Source of the DNA: DATGZX01 sp035296965
GTDB lineage: Bacteria > Planctomycetota > Planctomycetia > Gemmatales > Gemmataceae
Assembly: GCA_035296965.1 (NCBI GenBank)
Contig: DATGZX010000326.1
Location: 1-64,000, forward strand
Direction: 5' to 3'
Length of the DNA: 64,000 nt
Shown here: positions 45,912 to 54,187 of the stretch, piece after piece
Numbering within the stretch: the first letter of the stretch is position 1
Layout: the number at the start of each line of letters is the position of its first letter
Made by a program: the position numbers and the translations under genes
Notes under the pieces: generated by a model
Databases searched by the model: none
What the model was told of the DNA's origin: nothing
Seen by the model: the letters and a program-made list of their open reading frames with translations, nothing else

Positions 45912-46186
45912 GACAGGCTCCTTGTCGAGGGTGAACGGACAGGCTCGATGCCATTTCTCGAACGTTCCGCCAGTATGGCGCGTGGCGAGGCAACGGGCAA
46001 GCGCCAAGTTCCGGGGCCGCGATTCCGCAATTCCTCGATCACGAGTTTAATTCCACGGTGGCTGGCATGCCCTTGGCCTATCCAGCCCGGAGGGCTGAAT
46101 GTCTCTTGTGGCCGGCCGCGGTTGGCTGTTTACTCTTGTAATGCCGCAGATGCTAACCTCAACAGGCCACTGGCTGGGAGAACGAC

Positions 46187-47062
46187 ATGACAAGCCGAGC
46201 GCGTCAGGAATACCGCTATGAGAAGCTCACTTGGCCGGAGATCAACGACGCCATCGAGATGGGCAAGGTGTGTGTCGTGCCATGTGGCTCAGTAGAGCAG
46301 CACGGGCCGCATCTGCCGCTCGATGTTGACATCGTCTGCCCGCAGGGCATCGCCTTCGGCGCCGGTCGAGAAATCCCGGAGAAGATCCTGATCCTGCCGC
46401 CAGTGTGGTACGGCTACACGGGGCACGTCATGGATTTCCCGGGGACCATCAACACGCACTATGAGACGTTCATTCATCAGGTGCTCGACATCACTCAATC
46501 GCTGGCTTACCACGGGTTCAAGAAGATCATCCTGCTAAACGGTCACGGCTCCAACATGCCGAACCTCGATTTGGCCGCACGCCGCACGAACCTCGAAACC
46601 GACGCCGAGTGCGTTCTGGTCGCCTGGTGGAACCTACTTACGGTGGACAAGGAGTTCTTGCCGCACTGGCGACAGAGCAAATTCCCCGGCGGCTGCGCCC
46701 ATGCGTGCGAGTTGGAAACGTCGCTTTATCTCTACCTCGACGAGGCCCACGTGCACAAAGATAAAATCAAGAACGGCACAATCAGTTTCAACGAAGACAA
46801 CAGCCCGTTCAATTACGTCGACCTGTTCGGCCAAGGCGCCGCCACAATCATCTCCTGGACGAGCAGCTACTCCGAATCGGGCGTCCTCGGAGAGCCGGAG
46901 CTGGCGACGGCAGAAAAAGGCAGGCAGGTGTACGAGGAAGCCGTGAAGCAACTCGTTCGGTTCGTGATGTATTTCAAAGACCGGCCGTGCGATCTGCGCC
47001 GCGATCGCCATCGGCAGCCGCCTACTATGCCGATGCCTTGGAATCAGCGGCCCGTCCGCTGA
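46187..47062 (+). CDS. Creatininase-family metal-dependent amidohydrolase
   Basis: The 291-residue protein has the family metal-site pattern: GSVEQHGPHLPLDVD near residue 35 (Glu, His, Asp ligands), LLNGHGSNMPN near 120, and HACELETSLYL near 180 (second Glu). The fold includes PPVWYGYTGHVMDFPGTI. Members hydrolyse cyclic amides such as creatinine or act in cofactor biosynthesis (MftE-like). No mycofactocin or other partner genes are near, so the substrate is open. The ATG has gggag six bases upstream. The C-terminal 25 residues are Arg/Pro-rich and look unstructured. Confidence 0.87.
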   Translation: MTSRARQEYRYEKLTWPEINDAIEMGKVCVVPCGSVEQHGPHLPLDVDIVCPQGIAFGAGREIPEKILILPPVWYGYTGHVMDFPGTINTHYETFIHQVLDITQSLAYHGFKKIILLNGHGSNMPNLDLAARRTNLETDAECVLVAWWNLLTVDKEFLPHWRQSKFPGGCAHACELETSLYLYLDEAHVHKDKIKNGTISFNEDNSPFNYVDLFGQGAATIISWTSSYSESGVLGEPELATAEKGRQVYEEAVKQLVRFVMYFKDRPCDLRRDRHRQPPTMPMPWNQRPVR

Positions 47063-47090
47063 ACGGCGCCCGGCGCCGTGATCGACGACC

Positions 47091-48227
47091 TCAGGCAATC
47101 TCGTACTTGAGCAACCGGCAGGGGATTTTGCCGTTGAAGAGGGGCACCTGCTCCGTCGGTTGCAAGCCAATGAAACTGGCAAGGCGGGCGTTGCCGGTCA
47201 TGACAAAAATCTTCCAGCCCTGACAGAGGTCCTTGAATACCTCGCCCAGGGTCTTGTAGAGAAGTTTGAGATCCTGTTCCTCGCCCAGGCGTTCCCCATA
47301 CGGCGGATTGCAAATAAGGGTCCCCGGCTGCTCTGCGGGCGGTCGAAAATCACGAACATCCCGGACCGCGAACTTTACGAGATGGCCGATCCCAGCAGAT
47401 TTGGCATTCTTGATCGAGAAGGCGATCGCGTCCTTGCGGACATCGGAACCGACGATAGGGGCCGGCAATTGTTTCAGGACGCCGCGCCGGGCGTCGTCCC
47501 GCAGCTCCGTCCACAGTGCCACGTCAAAATCCATCCAGCCCTGAAAGCCGAAGCGCCGGCGCGTCAATCCAGGCGGACGCCGCAGGGCGATCCAGGCAGC
47601 TTCAATGGGTAAGGTTCCCGAACCGCAAAGCGGATCTACAAACGGCGTGTTGCCCTGCCAGCCGCTCAACAAGACAAGGGCAGCTGCCAGCGCTTCATTG
47701 AGCGGAGCCTTCGTCAAAATGGGACGGTAGCCGCGCTTGTGCAGGGATTCCCCGGAGCTGTCCAGGCTAAGCACTGCCTGGTCGCGGTAAATGTGGAGGT
47801 TCAGGCCGACCATCGGCAGTTCGACATCGACGCTGGGCCGGCGACCGCAGCGCTCGACGAATTGATCGCAAATCGCGTCCTTGACCTTCAAGGCGGCGTA
47901 CATCGAGTGCGTGATCTGCGAGTCGCGCACGTTACAGTCCACGGCCAGGGTATGGTCGGGTGTGAGATACTTCTGCCAGTCGATCGTGCGTACCGCATCG
48001 TACAATCCTTCGGGCGATTCCACGTGCGCATCCAAAACCTGAAGAAGTACTCGGATGGCGGTCCGCAACCACAGGTTGGCCCGGTACAACAGGGCTTGAT
48101 CGCCGGAGAAATGCACGCCGCCGCGCCCTGGCTGAACTTCTGAGGCTCCAAGATCGCCAAGCTCGCGGGCCAGGACTGGCTCAATTCCTCGGGCACAGGT
48201 TGCAAAAAAGTTATGCTGCAAAGTCAC
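47091..48227 (-). CDS. rlmL: RlmL-type 23S rRNA guanine-N2 methyltransferase (single-domain form)
   Basis: The 378-residue enzyme has an N-terminal THUMP-containing part (about 1-160). A Rossmann methyltransferase domain follows with FVDPLCGSGTLPIEAA (SAM motif I), the catalytic CNPPYGERLG motif (NPPY) and KIFVMTGNARL. This matches the RlmL half (m2G2445) of the E. coli RlmKL fusion; the RlmK half is absent, as in many bacteria. The GTG start has agagga a few bases upstream. It is convergent with the creatininase gene, with 28 bases between stops. Confidence 0.85.
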   Translation of the reverse strand: MTLQHNFFATCARGIEPVLARELGDLGASEVQPGRGGVHFSGDQALLYRANLWLRTAIRVLLQVLDAHVESPEGLYDAVRTIDWQKYLTPDHTLAVDCNVRDSQITHSMYAALKVKDAICDQFVERCGRRPSVDVELPMVGLNLHIYRDQAVLSLDSSGESLHKRGYRPILTKAPLNEALAAALVLLSGWQGNTPFVDPLCGSGTLPIEAAWIALRRPPGLTRRRFGFQGWMDFDVALWTELRDDARRGVLKQLPAPIVGSDVRKDAIAFSIKNAKSAGIGHLVKFAVRDVRDFRPPAEQPGTLICNPPYGERLGEEQDLKLLYKTLGEVFKDLCQGWKIFVMTGNARLASFIGLQPTEQVPLFNGKIPCRLLKYEIA

Positions 48228-48254
48228 CGTTCCTCTTTCATGTTGCTATACTGA

Positions 48255-48377
48255 GCGCGGTCAAGAATGAGACATCGCCACGTAGCCGCATTCGCCTGAA
48301 TGCGGGATATTTCACGCAGTTTTCCCCGCATTCTGGCGAATAGGGCTACGGCCTATTGGGATCATTCTTGACCGCGC
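48255..48377. repeat. 123-base inverted repeat with a long imperfect hairpin
   Basis: Arms of about 52 bases (48255-48306 and 48325-48377) share gcgcggtcaagaatga at the outer ends and cattcgcc-gaatgcggg at the inner ends, with an 18-base loop. One internal stretch of about ten bases is unmatched. The inner motif with gtagcc and cattcgcc is a dispersed planctomycete repeat as I remember it. It lies in the 5' flank of the RlmL gene. Confidence 0.7.
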
Positions 48378-48620
48378 GCCGTATAACCCGATGGAATCGC
48401 GTCCTTGCCTCCCATGTCCAAAAGCATCCTATGGCCGCTCGGGAAACTTGGTGAATTCGGCAACCTCGCCAAAGACAGCGGAACCGCTAGGTCGGCGCGG
48501 TCGAGCGCCTGCACAAGTGGCATGCGAACCTCCTCGCTGCATGAATCGCGCAAGCCATGTCCATGACTGGACTAGAGTTCGGTAGTGACGCTTGCCCGTC
48601 ACGACTTTTCACCTGTTCAA

Positions 48621-48650
48621 TTGACAGGCGCGCTTTGGCTGCGTTATAGT
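48621..48650 (+). promoter_or_regulatory. Sigma70-type promoter upstream of the large kinase gene
   Basis: A perfect -35 TTGACA (48621-48626), an 18-base spacer and TATAGT (48645-48650) would start RNA near 48657. This leaves a leader of about 200 bases before the kinase start, containing a short upstream ORF. The rest of the gap 48378-48854 shows nothing else I can support. Confidence 0.7.
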
Positions 48651-48799
48651 TTTTCTATCGTTGCGGTTCGCGCTTTCCTCCCCTCCTCTCATTTCTTTAG
48701 CCTGGGGAAGGAAAACAGGCCCTTCGGCAAGCATCCCTCTCGGTTGAAGCGAAGGGCGGCCTTTACTGCGGGAACCGAGCGGGATGGAGTCCAGCGGCG

Positions 48800-48862
48800 A
48801 TGAACGAGCGCGGCACCCAGGAGGGGCGGGTTAGCAACCCGTTTTCAACCTTTCATGCCTGA
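48800..48862 (+). CDS. Short upstream ORF overlapping the kinase start
   Basis: ATG 48800 (ggag upstream) encodes 20 residues, MNERGTQEGRVSNPFSTFHA. It stops at 48860-48862, just past the kinase ATG at 48855, with eight shared bases. The kinase gene has no ribosome-binding site immediately before its start, so translation may be coupled through this leader. Confidence 0.4.
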   Translation: MNERGTQEGRVSNPFSTFHA

Positions 48863-51800
48863 TCCAAGGGGAGAGCCGATCAGTCCTCGAAACGTCGATG
48901 ACCAGCTTCAGGGTGCGCCTTCGCCTCCCGTCGCGTCCGAGTTGCAATCGACTCAGGCGCGAGGGCTTTTCCCTGCTTCGGCCCTCGAATCGACAGACAA
49001 TGCTCCGACCATTATTACTCGTGGCAACCAAACTCCCGCCATGACTGAGGACGGTGTGGCTGGGGTGTTGCGTGGCCGCAAGTTGGGCCATTTTGAGCTG
49101 GTGGAAACGATCGGCGTCGGTGGCATGGCTGCGGTGATTCGTGCCCGCGACACGCAGCTCGACCGCAACGTGGCGCTGAAAATTTTGCCGCCGGAAATGG
49201 CCCGCGATCCGGAAAACGTCCGTCGGTTTCATCAGGAAGCCCGTGCTGCCGCCAAGCTGGATCACGAGAATATCGCGAGGGTATTCTTCTGCGGCGAGGA
49301 CCAGGGACTGCACTTCATCGCCTTTGAATTTGTGGAAGGCGAAAACCTGCGTGTCCTGTTGGAACGGCGGGGACGCATCCCCGTTGCGGAAGCGCTCCGC
49401 TACATGCTTCAAGTTGCCACAGGACTGGCTCATGCCGCGGAGCGCGGCGTGGTACACCGCGACATCAAGCCCTCGAATATCATCATCAGCCCCAATGGCC
49501 GGGCCAAGATCGTCGACATGGGCCTGGCCCGCAGCTTGGAACCGCACATCGACGGCAACCTGACCCAATCCGGCGTTACACTCGGTACCTTCGACTATAT
49601 CTCGCCAGAGCAAGCACTCGAACCGCGTGAAGCGGACGTGCGCAGCGACATCTACTCCCTTGGCTGCACTTTCTACCACATGTTGACCGGGACCCCCCCG
49701 GTGCCCGAAGGGACCGCCGCAAAGAAACTGCACCACCATCAGCACATCGACCCCGCCGATCCGCGGCAGCTGAATCCGGAAATCCCGGACGAACTCGCCG
49801 CTCTCCTGGCGCGCATGATGGCAAAGGACCCGAAGGCCCGTTACCAGCGCCCGGAAGAGCTGGTACAGCACCTAGCCGTCCTGGCCCGCAAACTCGGTGC
49901 TATCACGGAGATCCCGGATACGATCGTGTTTGCCCATCCGCCATTGCCAACCCCTTCGCGGGTGCGGCCGATGGCGATGACCGTGGCAGCCGTATTGGGT
50001 TTGATCGCATTAGTCGCGGTTCTGGGGCCAAACACTGGTCCATCGACCATCTCCCCGCCGAATTCTCAGGCGCAGCATCCACAACAAGGCGCGCTCGATA
50101 CCTCGAAAGATTTGAAAACTGTTCCGCTGGCCGCGTCCGGACCTGAGCAGAACGAGCCAGTTCCCTCGGCCAACAAGCCTGACACTCCGACATGGCGTGC
50201 CGGTGATGCTAAATCCCTGGCCGAGTTCCTCAAGGACAACGCGGTGGGCAGAGTGTATCTGACCAAGGACATCGAACTAACGCATGCGGATCAGTTGAGG
50301 TTCCAGGGCGAAAACTTGATTATCGAATCAGTCGAGTCCGACCCGGCAAAGATGCCGACCATTCGGCTTCGCTACGTCCCAGACCAGTCCAGGGCCCCGT
50401 GCGCTGCCCTCACCGTGCAGAGCGGCACTGTAAGAATAAAACAGGTTCGTTTCGAGATCGACGCCCACGATGCCCCGGAAATCGAGATGAGCGCAATCGC
50501 AATCGAGGGCGGGCGTCTCGACATCGAGAAATGCGAGTTTGACGATAAGGACCTCCAGGGCCCATTCCAGGGGCGCTTGAGTTCCATCCGTGCGAAATAT
50601 ACCTGGGCCGGGATACCAAGTCTCTTCGTCACCGAAAGCTATTTCGGTCCGAGCCAGCATGCGTTAAGTCTCACCGGTCCTGCCACCGTTCGGGCAAAAC
50701 AATGTGCTTTTGCGCCGCAAAGGGTTTCCGTCGTCGATCTTGATCGCGCCGAAAATCCGATCGCGGAGCCTGCTGCGGTAACTATGGTCCGCTGCTCGGC
50801 TCATGTCGCCTCAGGAAGCGTGTTCCGAGTGAATGAGGGTGCCGCTTGCCGGCTCAATGTGGAGAACTGCATTATCTCCGGCCCAATAGAGGAGCTGCCG
50901 GACCAGGGCGGGCCTGCCCTGGTCCAACAGTCCGACAATGTGAACTTTCATTACACGGGTTCAGGCAACCGTTACTACAGGCTGAAATACCTGTTGATGA
51001 GTTCGCCAGGCCGGGAACCCTGGCAAAGGGCGGGCAGCTTTAGCGAGTTCCGACGAAGTTTTGGCGTCGACGACGATGCAACAACATCCGTCGAGTTGAA
51101 GGAGAGTCCCTGGGAGAGCCCTGCACCACTGCAAGCCCTACAGGAGAACAAGCTTAGCCTGGCATTTCGTGTCGATCCCCGGAACCCGCTCCTGAGGCAA
51201 AAGGATACGGTGATCGGGGTCGATACGTGCGTTTGGGGTAAGTCGTCGTACGACAAGCTGCCTCCGTTACCGGAGACGAAGCCCCAGGACATCGCCGGCA
51301 AGTTCGAGAGAATCGTCGATCCGAGCATTCAGGAGGCCGCGAACAACACCTACAGATCCCTGAGACAAGCGCTCGAGGACATCCCGCCGGGAACCGTCAT
51401 CTTGATCAAGCAAGATGGTCTCATGAAGGTCGAGCCGGTGCGCCTGGAAAAAGCAGGGACCGACGTTACGATCAGGCCCTACAGGAATTTTCATCCTATT
51501 CTGACAATAGGTCAGACCACGGATTCGGATGCGGCTCTCTTTCGAGTCTACGATGGGCAACTCCGGCTCGAGCAGCTCGAATTCCATCTCAAGCCCGTTC
51601 GTTCCGAGTTCAGGGCCCAGACCATCGTTGCCGTGATGGGAGACGGCGGCTGCACATTCAAAGATTGTGTCGCAACCCTGGAGGAGGGACGTGAGGTCCC
51701 CTTATCCGTGGTGACGCTGGCAGACCCAACCGGCATCATGAAGATGGGACCGCTAACCGTTCCCCAGCAAATCCCCAACATCCGTTTGGAGAACTGTAGA

Positions 51801-52466
51801 GCCCGCGGGTCGGGAAGCCTCGTCAGAGTCATTGCCAGCCGGCCTTTTACACTCAATGTTGAAGATTCGCTGGTAACGTTGGAAGGATCCTTCCTGATTG
51901 TCGATGGCAATCCCAAAGACCTGGGCTCTCGAGGTGCGCACGTGGAGATTTCCTTGAAACGCGTGATCACGTACCTGACCGAGCACCTGATTTGGCTGCG
52001 CGCGTTCAAAGAAGAAGGAAGAAATACGAAGGGACTCGTCCACATACAGATGAAGCCGGTGGCGAATTGCCTGTTCGTTTCCGCCAACGGCAAATCCCTG
52101 GTGCATTGCGACGGATTCGACAGCGAGGAGCAAGTAAAGCGCTGCCTATCCTGGGGCGAAAGCGATCATAACTGGTACAGTGGCTTCAGCCAGTATCTCG
52201 ATCAACAGCCGTCGACGGAAAATGCGGCCATTACCCCAACTCCCTACAGCAGGACCCAGTGGGAAGACTTCACACAAGAACAAAATGGCCGGTTCGACAA
52301 AGTACGTTTCAGTATCCTTCTCCCTTCAGAAATACCGCTCGCCAAGGTCAGCGCAATGGACTTCAAGACGAAGGAGGTCAACGTGCAGGGCTACGGCGTC
52401 GATGTCGAGCGATTGCCCAAGGCCACGGATGATCGTTCTCCAGGCGTCGTCACGCCGGAGAATTGA
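48855..52466 (+). CDS. Large membrane Ser/Thr protein kinase with extended beta-helix sensor
   Basis: The 1203-residue protein has a low-complexity N-terminus (about 1-75), then a kinase domain (about 78-345). Motifs: IGVGGMAAVIRA, VALKIL, HRDIKPSN, DMG in place of DFG, and GTFDYISPEQA. A membrane segment (TVAAVLGLIALVAVL, about 376-391) is followed by a Pro/Ser linker. A large outer region (about 450-1180) is built of short beta-strands with two helix-like halves. It holds TGSGNRYYRLKYL at the centre and SLRQALEDIPPGTVILI at the start of the second half. Its architecture repeats that of the 29979 gene at larger size. The kinase core is close to canonical, so it should be active. Substrate and ligand are unknown. 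Confidence 0.82.
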   Translation: MPDPRGEPISPRNVDDQLQGAPSPPVASELQSTQARGLFPASALESTDNAPTIITRGNQTPAMTEDGVAGVLRGRKLGHFELVETIGVGGMAAVIRARDTQLDRNVALKILPPEMARDPENVRRFHQEARAAAKLDHENIARVFFCGEDQGLHFIAFEFVEGENLRVLLERRGRIPVAEALRYMLQVATGLAHAAERGVVHRDIKPSNIIISPNGRAKIVDMGLARSLEPHIDGNLTQSGVTLGTFDYISPEQALEPREADVRSDIYSLGCTFYHMLTGTPPVPEGTAAKKLHHHQHIDPADPRQLNPEIPDELAALLARMMAKDPKARYQRPEELVQHLAVLARKLGAITEIPDTIVFAHPPLPTPSRVRPMAMTVAAVLGLIALVAVLGPNTGPSTISPPNSQAQHPQQGALDTSKDLKTVPLAASGPEQNEPVPSANKPDTPTWRAGDAKSLAEFLKDNAVGRVYLTKDIELTHADQLRFQGENLIIESVESDPAKMPTIRLRYVPDQSRAPCAALTVQSGTVRIKQVRFEIDAHDAPEIEMSAIAIEGGRLDIEKCEFDDKDLQGPFQGRLSSIRAKYTWAGIPSLFVTESYFGPSQHALSLTGPATVRAKQCAFAPQRVSVVDLDRAENPIAEPAAVTMVRCSAHVASGSVFRVNEGAACRLNVENCIISGPIEELPDQGGPALVQQSDNVNFHYTGSGNRYYRLKYLLMSSPGREPWQRAGSFSEFRRSFGVDDDATTSVELKESPWESPAPLQALQENKLSLAFRVDPRNPLLRQKDTVIGVDTCVWGKSSYDKLPPLPETKPQDIAGKFERIVDPSIQEAANNTYRSLRQALEDIPPGTVILIKQDGLMKVEPVRLEKAGTDVTIRPYRNFHPILTIGQTTDSDAALFRVYDGQLRLEQLEFHLKPVRSEFRAQTIVAVMGDGGCTFKDCVATLEEGREVPLSVVTLADPTGIMKMGPLTVPQQIPNIRLENCRARGSGSLVRVIASRPFTLNVEDSLVTLEGSFLIVDGNPKDLGSRGAHVEISLKRVITYLTEHLIWLRAFKEEGRNTKGLVHIQMKPVANCLFVSANGKSLVHCDGFDSEEQVKRCLSWGESDHNWYSGFSQYLDQQPSTENAAITPTPYSRTQWEDFTQEQNGRFDKVRFSILLPSEIPLAKVSAMDFKTKEVNVQGYGVDVERLPKATDDRSPGVVTPEN

Positions 52467-52518
52467 TCTGCTGCCTTTAGGAAGCAAAAGCCAGTTCCGC
52501 GCATCATCTTCAAGCGAG

Positions 52519-52671
52519 CTATTTCTTTTTTGCCTTCTTTTTCTTGGCCTTGCTGCTCTTGGACGCTGCTGGTGCTTTCTTCGTCTCCGCCCTTTTTTTC
52601 GTGCCGAAGATCGCGTCATAGCCTTCAGAAAAATGTTTCGTCTCGGCCAAGCCCACGCGGATGATGCTCAC
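52519..52671 (-). CDS. Small Lys-rich conserved-looking protein (50 aa)
   Basis: On the minus strand a GTG at 52671 with ggagg nine bases upstream encodes VSIIRVGLAETKHFSEGYDA, then IFGTKKR, then a Lys/Ala/Ser-rich tail ending at the TAG at 52519. The first 25 residues look like a compact conserved motif and the rest like a basic, unstructured nucleic-acid-binding tail. I recall similar small planctomycete proteins beginning VxRVGLAETKxFxEGY, without known function. The gap to the M20 gene (52672-52855) shows nothing else. Confidence 0.65.
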   Translation of the reverse strand: MSIIRVGLAETKHFSEGYDAIFGTKKRAETKKAPAASKSSKAKKKKAKKK

Positions 52672-52855
52672 GAATCAACCCTCCCTATCGACTAAATGAA
52701 GGAATCCTGGCGTTGTTGGAGATATTTGGGCAGCTTGCTGGCATGCGCGCTGTAGCGGTGGAGGCAAGCGATCCTTAGTCTAAATCCCAGATAGGTTCTT
52801 GTCACGCTCATCTGGAGATTTACCCGACCGTACGCTCTTGGTGAGAGGCTTTCCC

Positions 52856-54001
52856 TCAAGTCGCACAAGCTAGCCGGTAAAGGATCTCAGCGGCCTCTTC
52901 GACTTCTTCGAGCGGCACCCATTCATCGCAGGTATGCGCTTTTCCAATATCCCCCGGTCCGAAGACCACGGACGGGATACCGGTCTGGGCTATCGTCGAA
53001 GCATCCGTTCCATAAGGCACCGGCATGACCCGGTGCGCGCCCTTCACCGAATCGATCGCTCTGCCCAGCATGCCTATAAGTTCCTCCGAGCCGGTGGGCG
53101 CGAGCGCCGGCGCTTGCAGCCAGGGCATGGAAGATTCAAAATCGACCTGGAGTTGGGTAGCCTGCCGGAGATAAGCATCTAATTCATGAGGAGCGATCAA
53201 TGGATCTTCGCCCGGAATGAGCCGGCGATCGATCTCAATGCGGCAACGATCCGGCACGGTATTGACGCTGGTGCCTCCTTCAATCCGGCCAACGCTCAGA
53301 GTCGGCGGCCCAAGGAGCGGGTCCGCCCGGGAAGTCCGCAAGGATTCGGCGAATTGCTGGATCACGATGAGCAGACCGGCCATGTTGTAGATGGCGTTGA
53401 CTCCCTGCTCGGGGGTGGAGCTGTGGCAGGACTGGCCCAGCGCGGTGAGAGTCCAGCGGACGACTCCTTTGTGCGCGTGGACGATGTGCAGTTGTGTCGG
53501 CTCCGCGATGACAGCCAGGTCCGCAGCCAACCCTTCCCGCGTCAGCCGTTGGACGCCCAGGAACGTGTGTTCTTCGTCCACGGTGCATGCCAGCGTGACA
53601 TTCATAGCGGCCACCGGTTTCTCGCGCACGAGGCGCGCAAACGTGGCCAGCATCGACGCCATGCCTCCTTTCACATCGCAGGCCCCTCGGCCGTAGAGCC
53701 GGCCTTGCTCGATTCTTGCGCCAAAAGGCTCGATGGCCATGGTGTCGGCGGGGACCGTGTCCTGGTGAACCTCCAGCAGCAGCGTGCGCCGTGCTCCGGG
53801 ACACTCGAAACGCGCGACAATATTATCGCGCAGCGGAGCGACAACTTGGCGTTCGTAAGGAACACCCAGTCCGCGAAAGAATTCCTCGAGGTAGTTTGTA
53901 ACCTGGGCCTCGTAGATCTCTGGTCCGCGCATGTCGCGACCCATCGGATTGATGCTGGGCAGAGCGACGAGATCGCGCAACAGCCTGGTCGTTTCGGTCA
54001 T
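52856..54001 (-). CDS. M20-family deacylase (ArgE/DapE type)
   Basis: The 381-residue metallohydrolase has the M20 metal and catalytic residues: LEVHQDTVP (HxD), GRGACDVKGG (bridging Asp), CTVDEEHTFLG (catalytic Glu and metal Glu), AEPT, and HTCDEW near the C-terminus. A dimerisation/lid domain sits in the middle, with SCHSSTPEQG. Acetylornithine deacetylase and succinyl-diaminopimelate desuccinylase are the usual names; specificity cannot be decided here, and no arg or dap genes are adjacent. The start at 54001 puts MTETTRLLRDLVALPSINP at the N-terminus; the 38-codon extension upstream has no recognisable fold. It is divergent from sucCD. Confidence 0.87.
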   Translation of the reverse strand: MTETTRLLRDLVALPSINPMGRDMRGPEIYEAQVTNYLEEFFRGLGVPYERQVVAPLRDNIVARFECPGARRTLLLEVHQDTVPADTMAIEPFGARIEQGRLYGRGACDVKGGMASMLATFARLVREKPVAAMNVTLACTVDEEHTFLGVQRLTREGLAADLAVIAEPTQLHIVHAHKGVVRWTLTALGQSCHSSTPEQGVNAIYNMAGLLIVIQQFAESLRTSRADPLLGPPTLSVGRIEGGTSVNTVPDRCRIEIDRRLIPGEDPLIAPHELDAYLRQATQLQVDFESSMPWLQAPALAPTGSEELIGMLGRAIDSVKGAHRVMPVPYGTDASTIAQTGIPSVVFGPGDIGKAHTCDEWVPLEEVEEAAEILYRLACAT

Positions 54002-54122
54002 CGGCCCACCATGTGTCTGGCAAAGAGTCGAGCGGATCAGGACCCCAGACCAGTACAGCACGAAAGCCGGCCTCACGCAACGCGCAATCGCATGTGATCG
54101 TGTGCATGATCGCATCTTCTAA

Positions 54123-54151
54123 TTGGCATCTTCTCATTGGCCTTCTATAAA
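54123..54151 (+). promoter_or_regulatory. Sigma70-type promoter of sucCD
   Basis: TTGGCA (54123-54128), exactly 17 bases and TATAAA (54146-54151) lie 36 bases before the sucC start. Each box has five of six consensus bases, so this is one of the clearest promoters in the window. Confidence 0.75.
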
Positions 54152-54187
54152 AAGAGAATTGTTCGGTTGTTTTTCAGGAAAACCGTG

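Noticed and set aside
46187..47062. Creatininase-family gene as part of a mycofactocin cluster (MftE)
   Set aside because: No mftA, mftB or mftC-like radical-SAM gene is next to it; the decayed radical-SAM gene at 58110 belongs to another family.
48362..48553. 63-codon minus-strand frame in the gap before the large kinase
   Set aside because: It begins upstream of no ribosome-binding site, overlaps the end of a palindromic repeat, and has no protein-like features.
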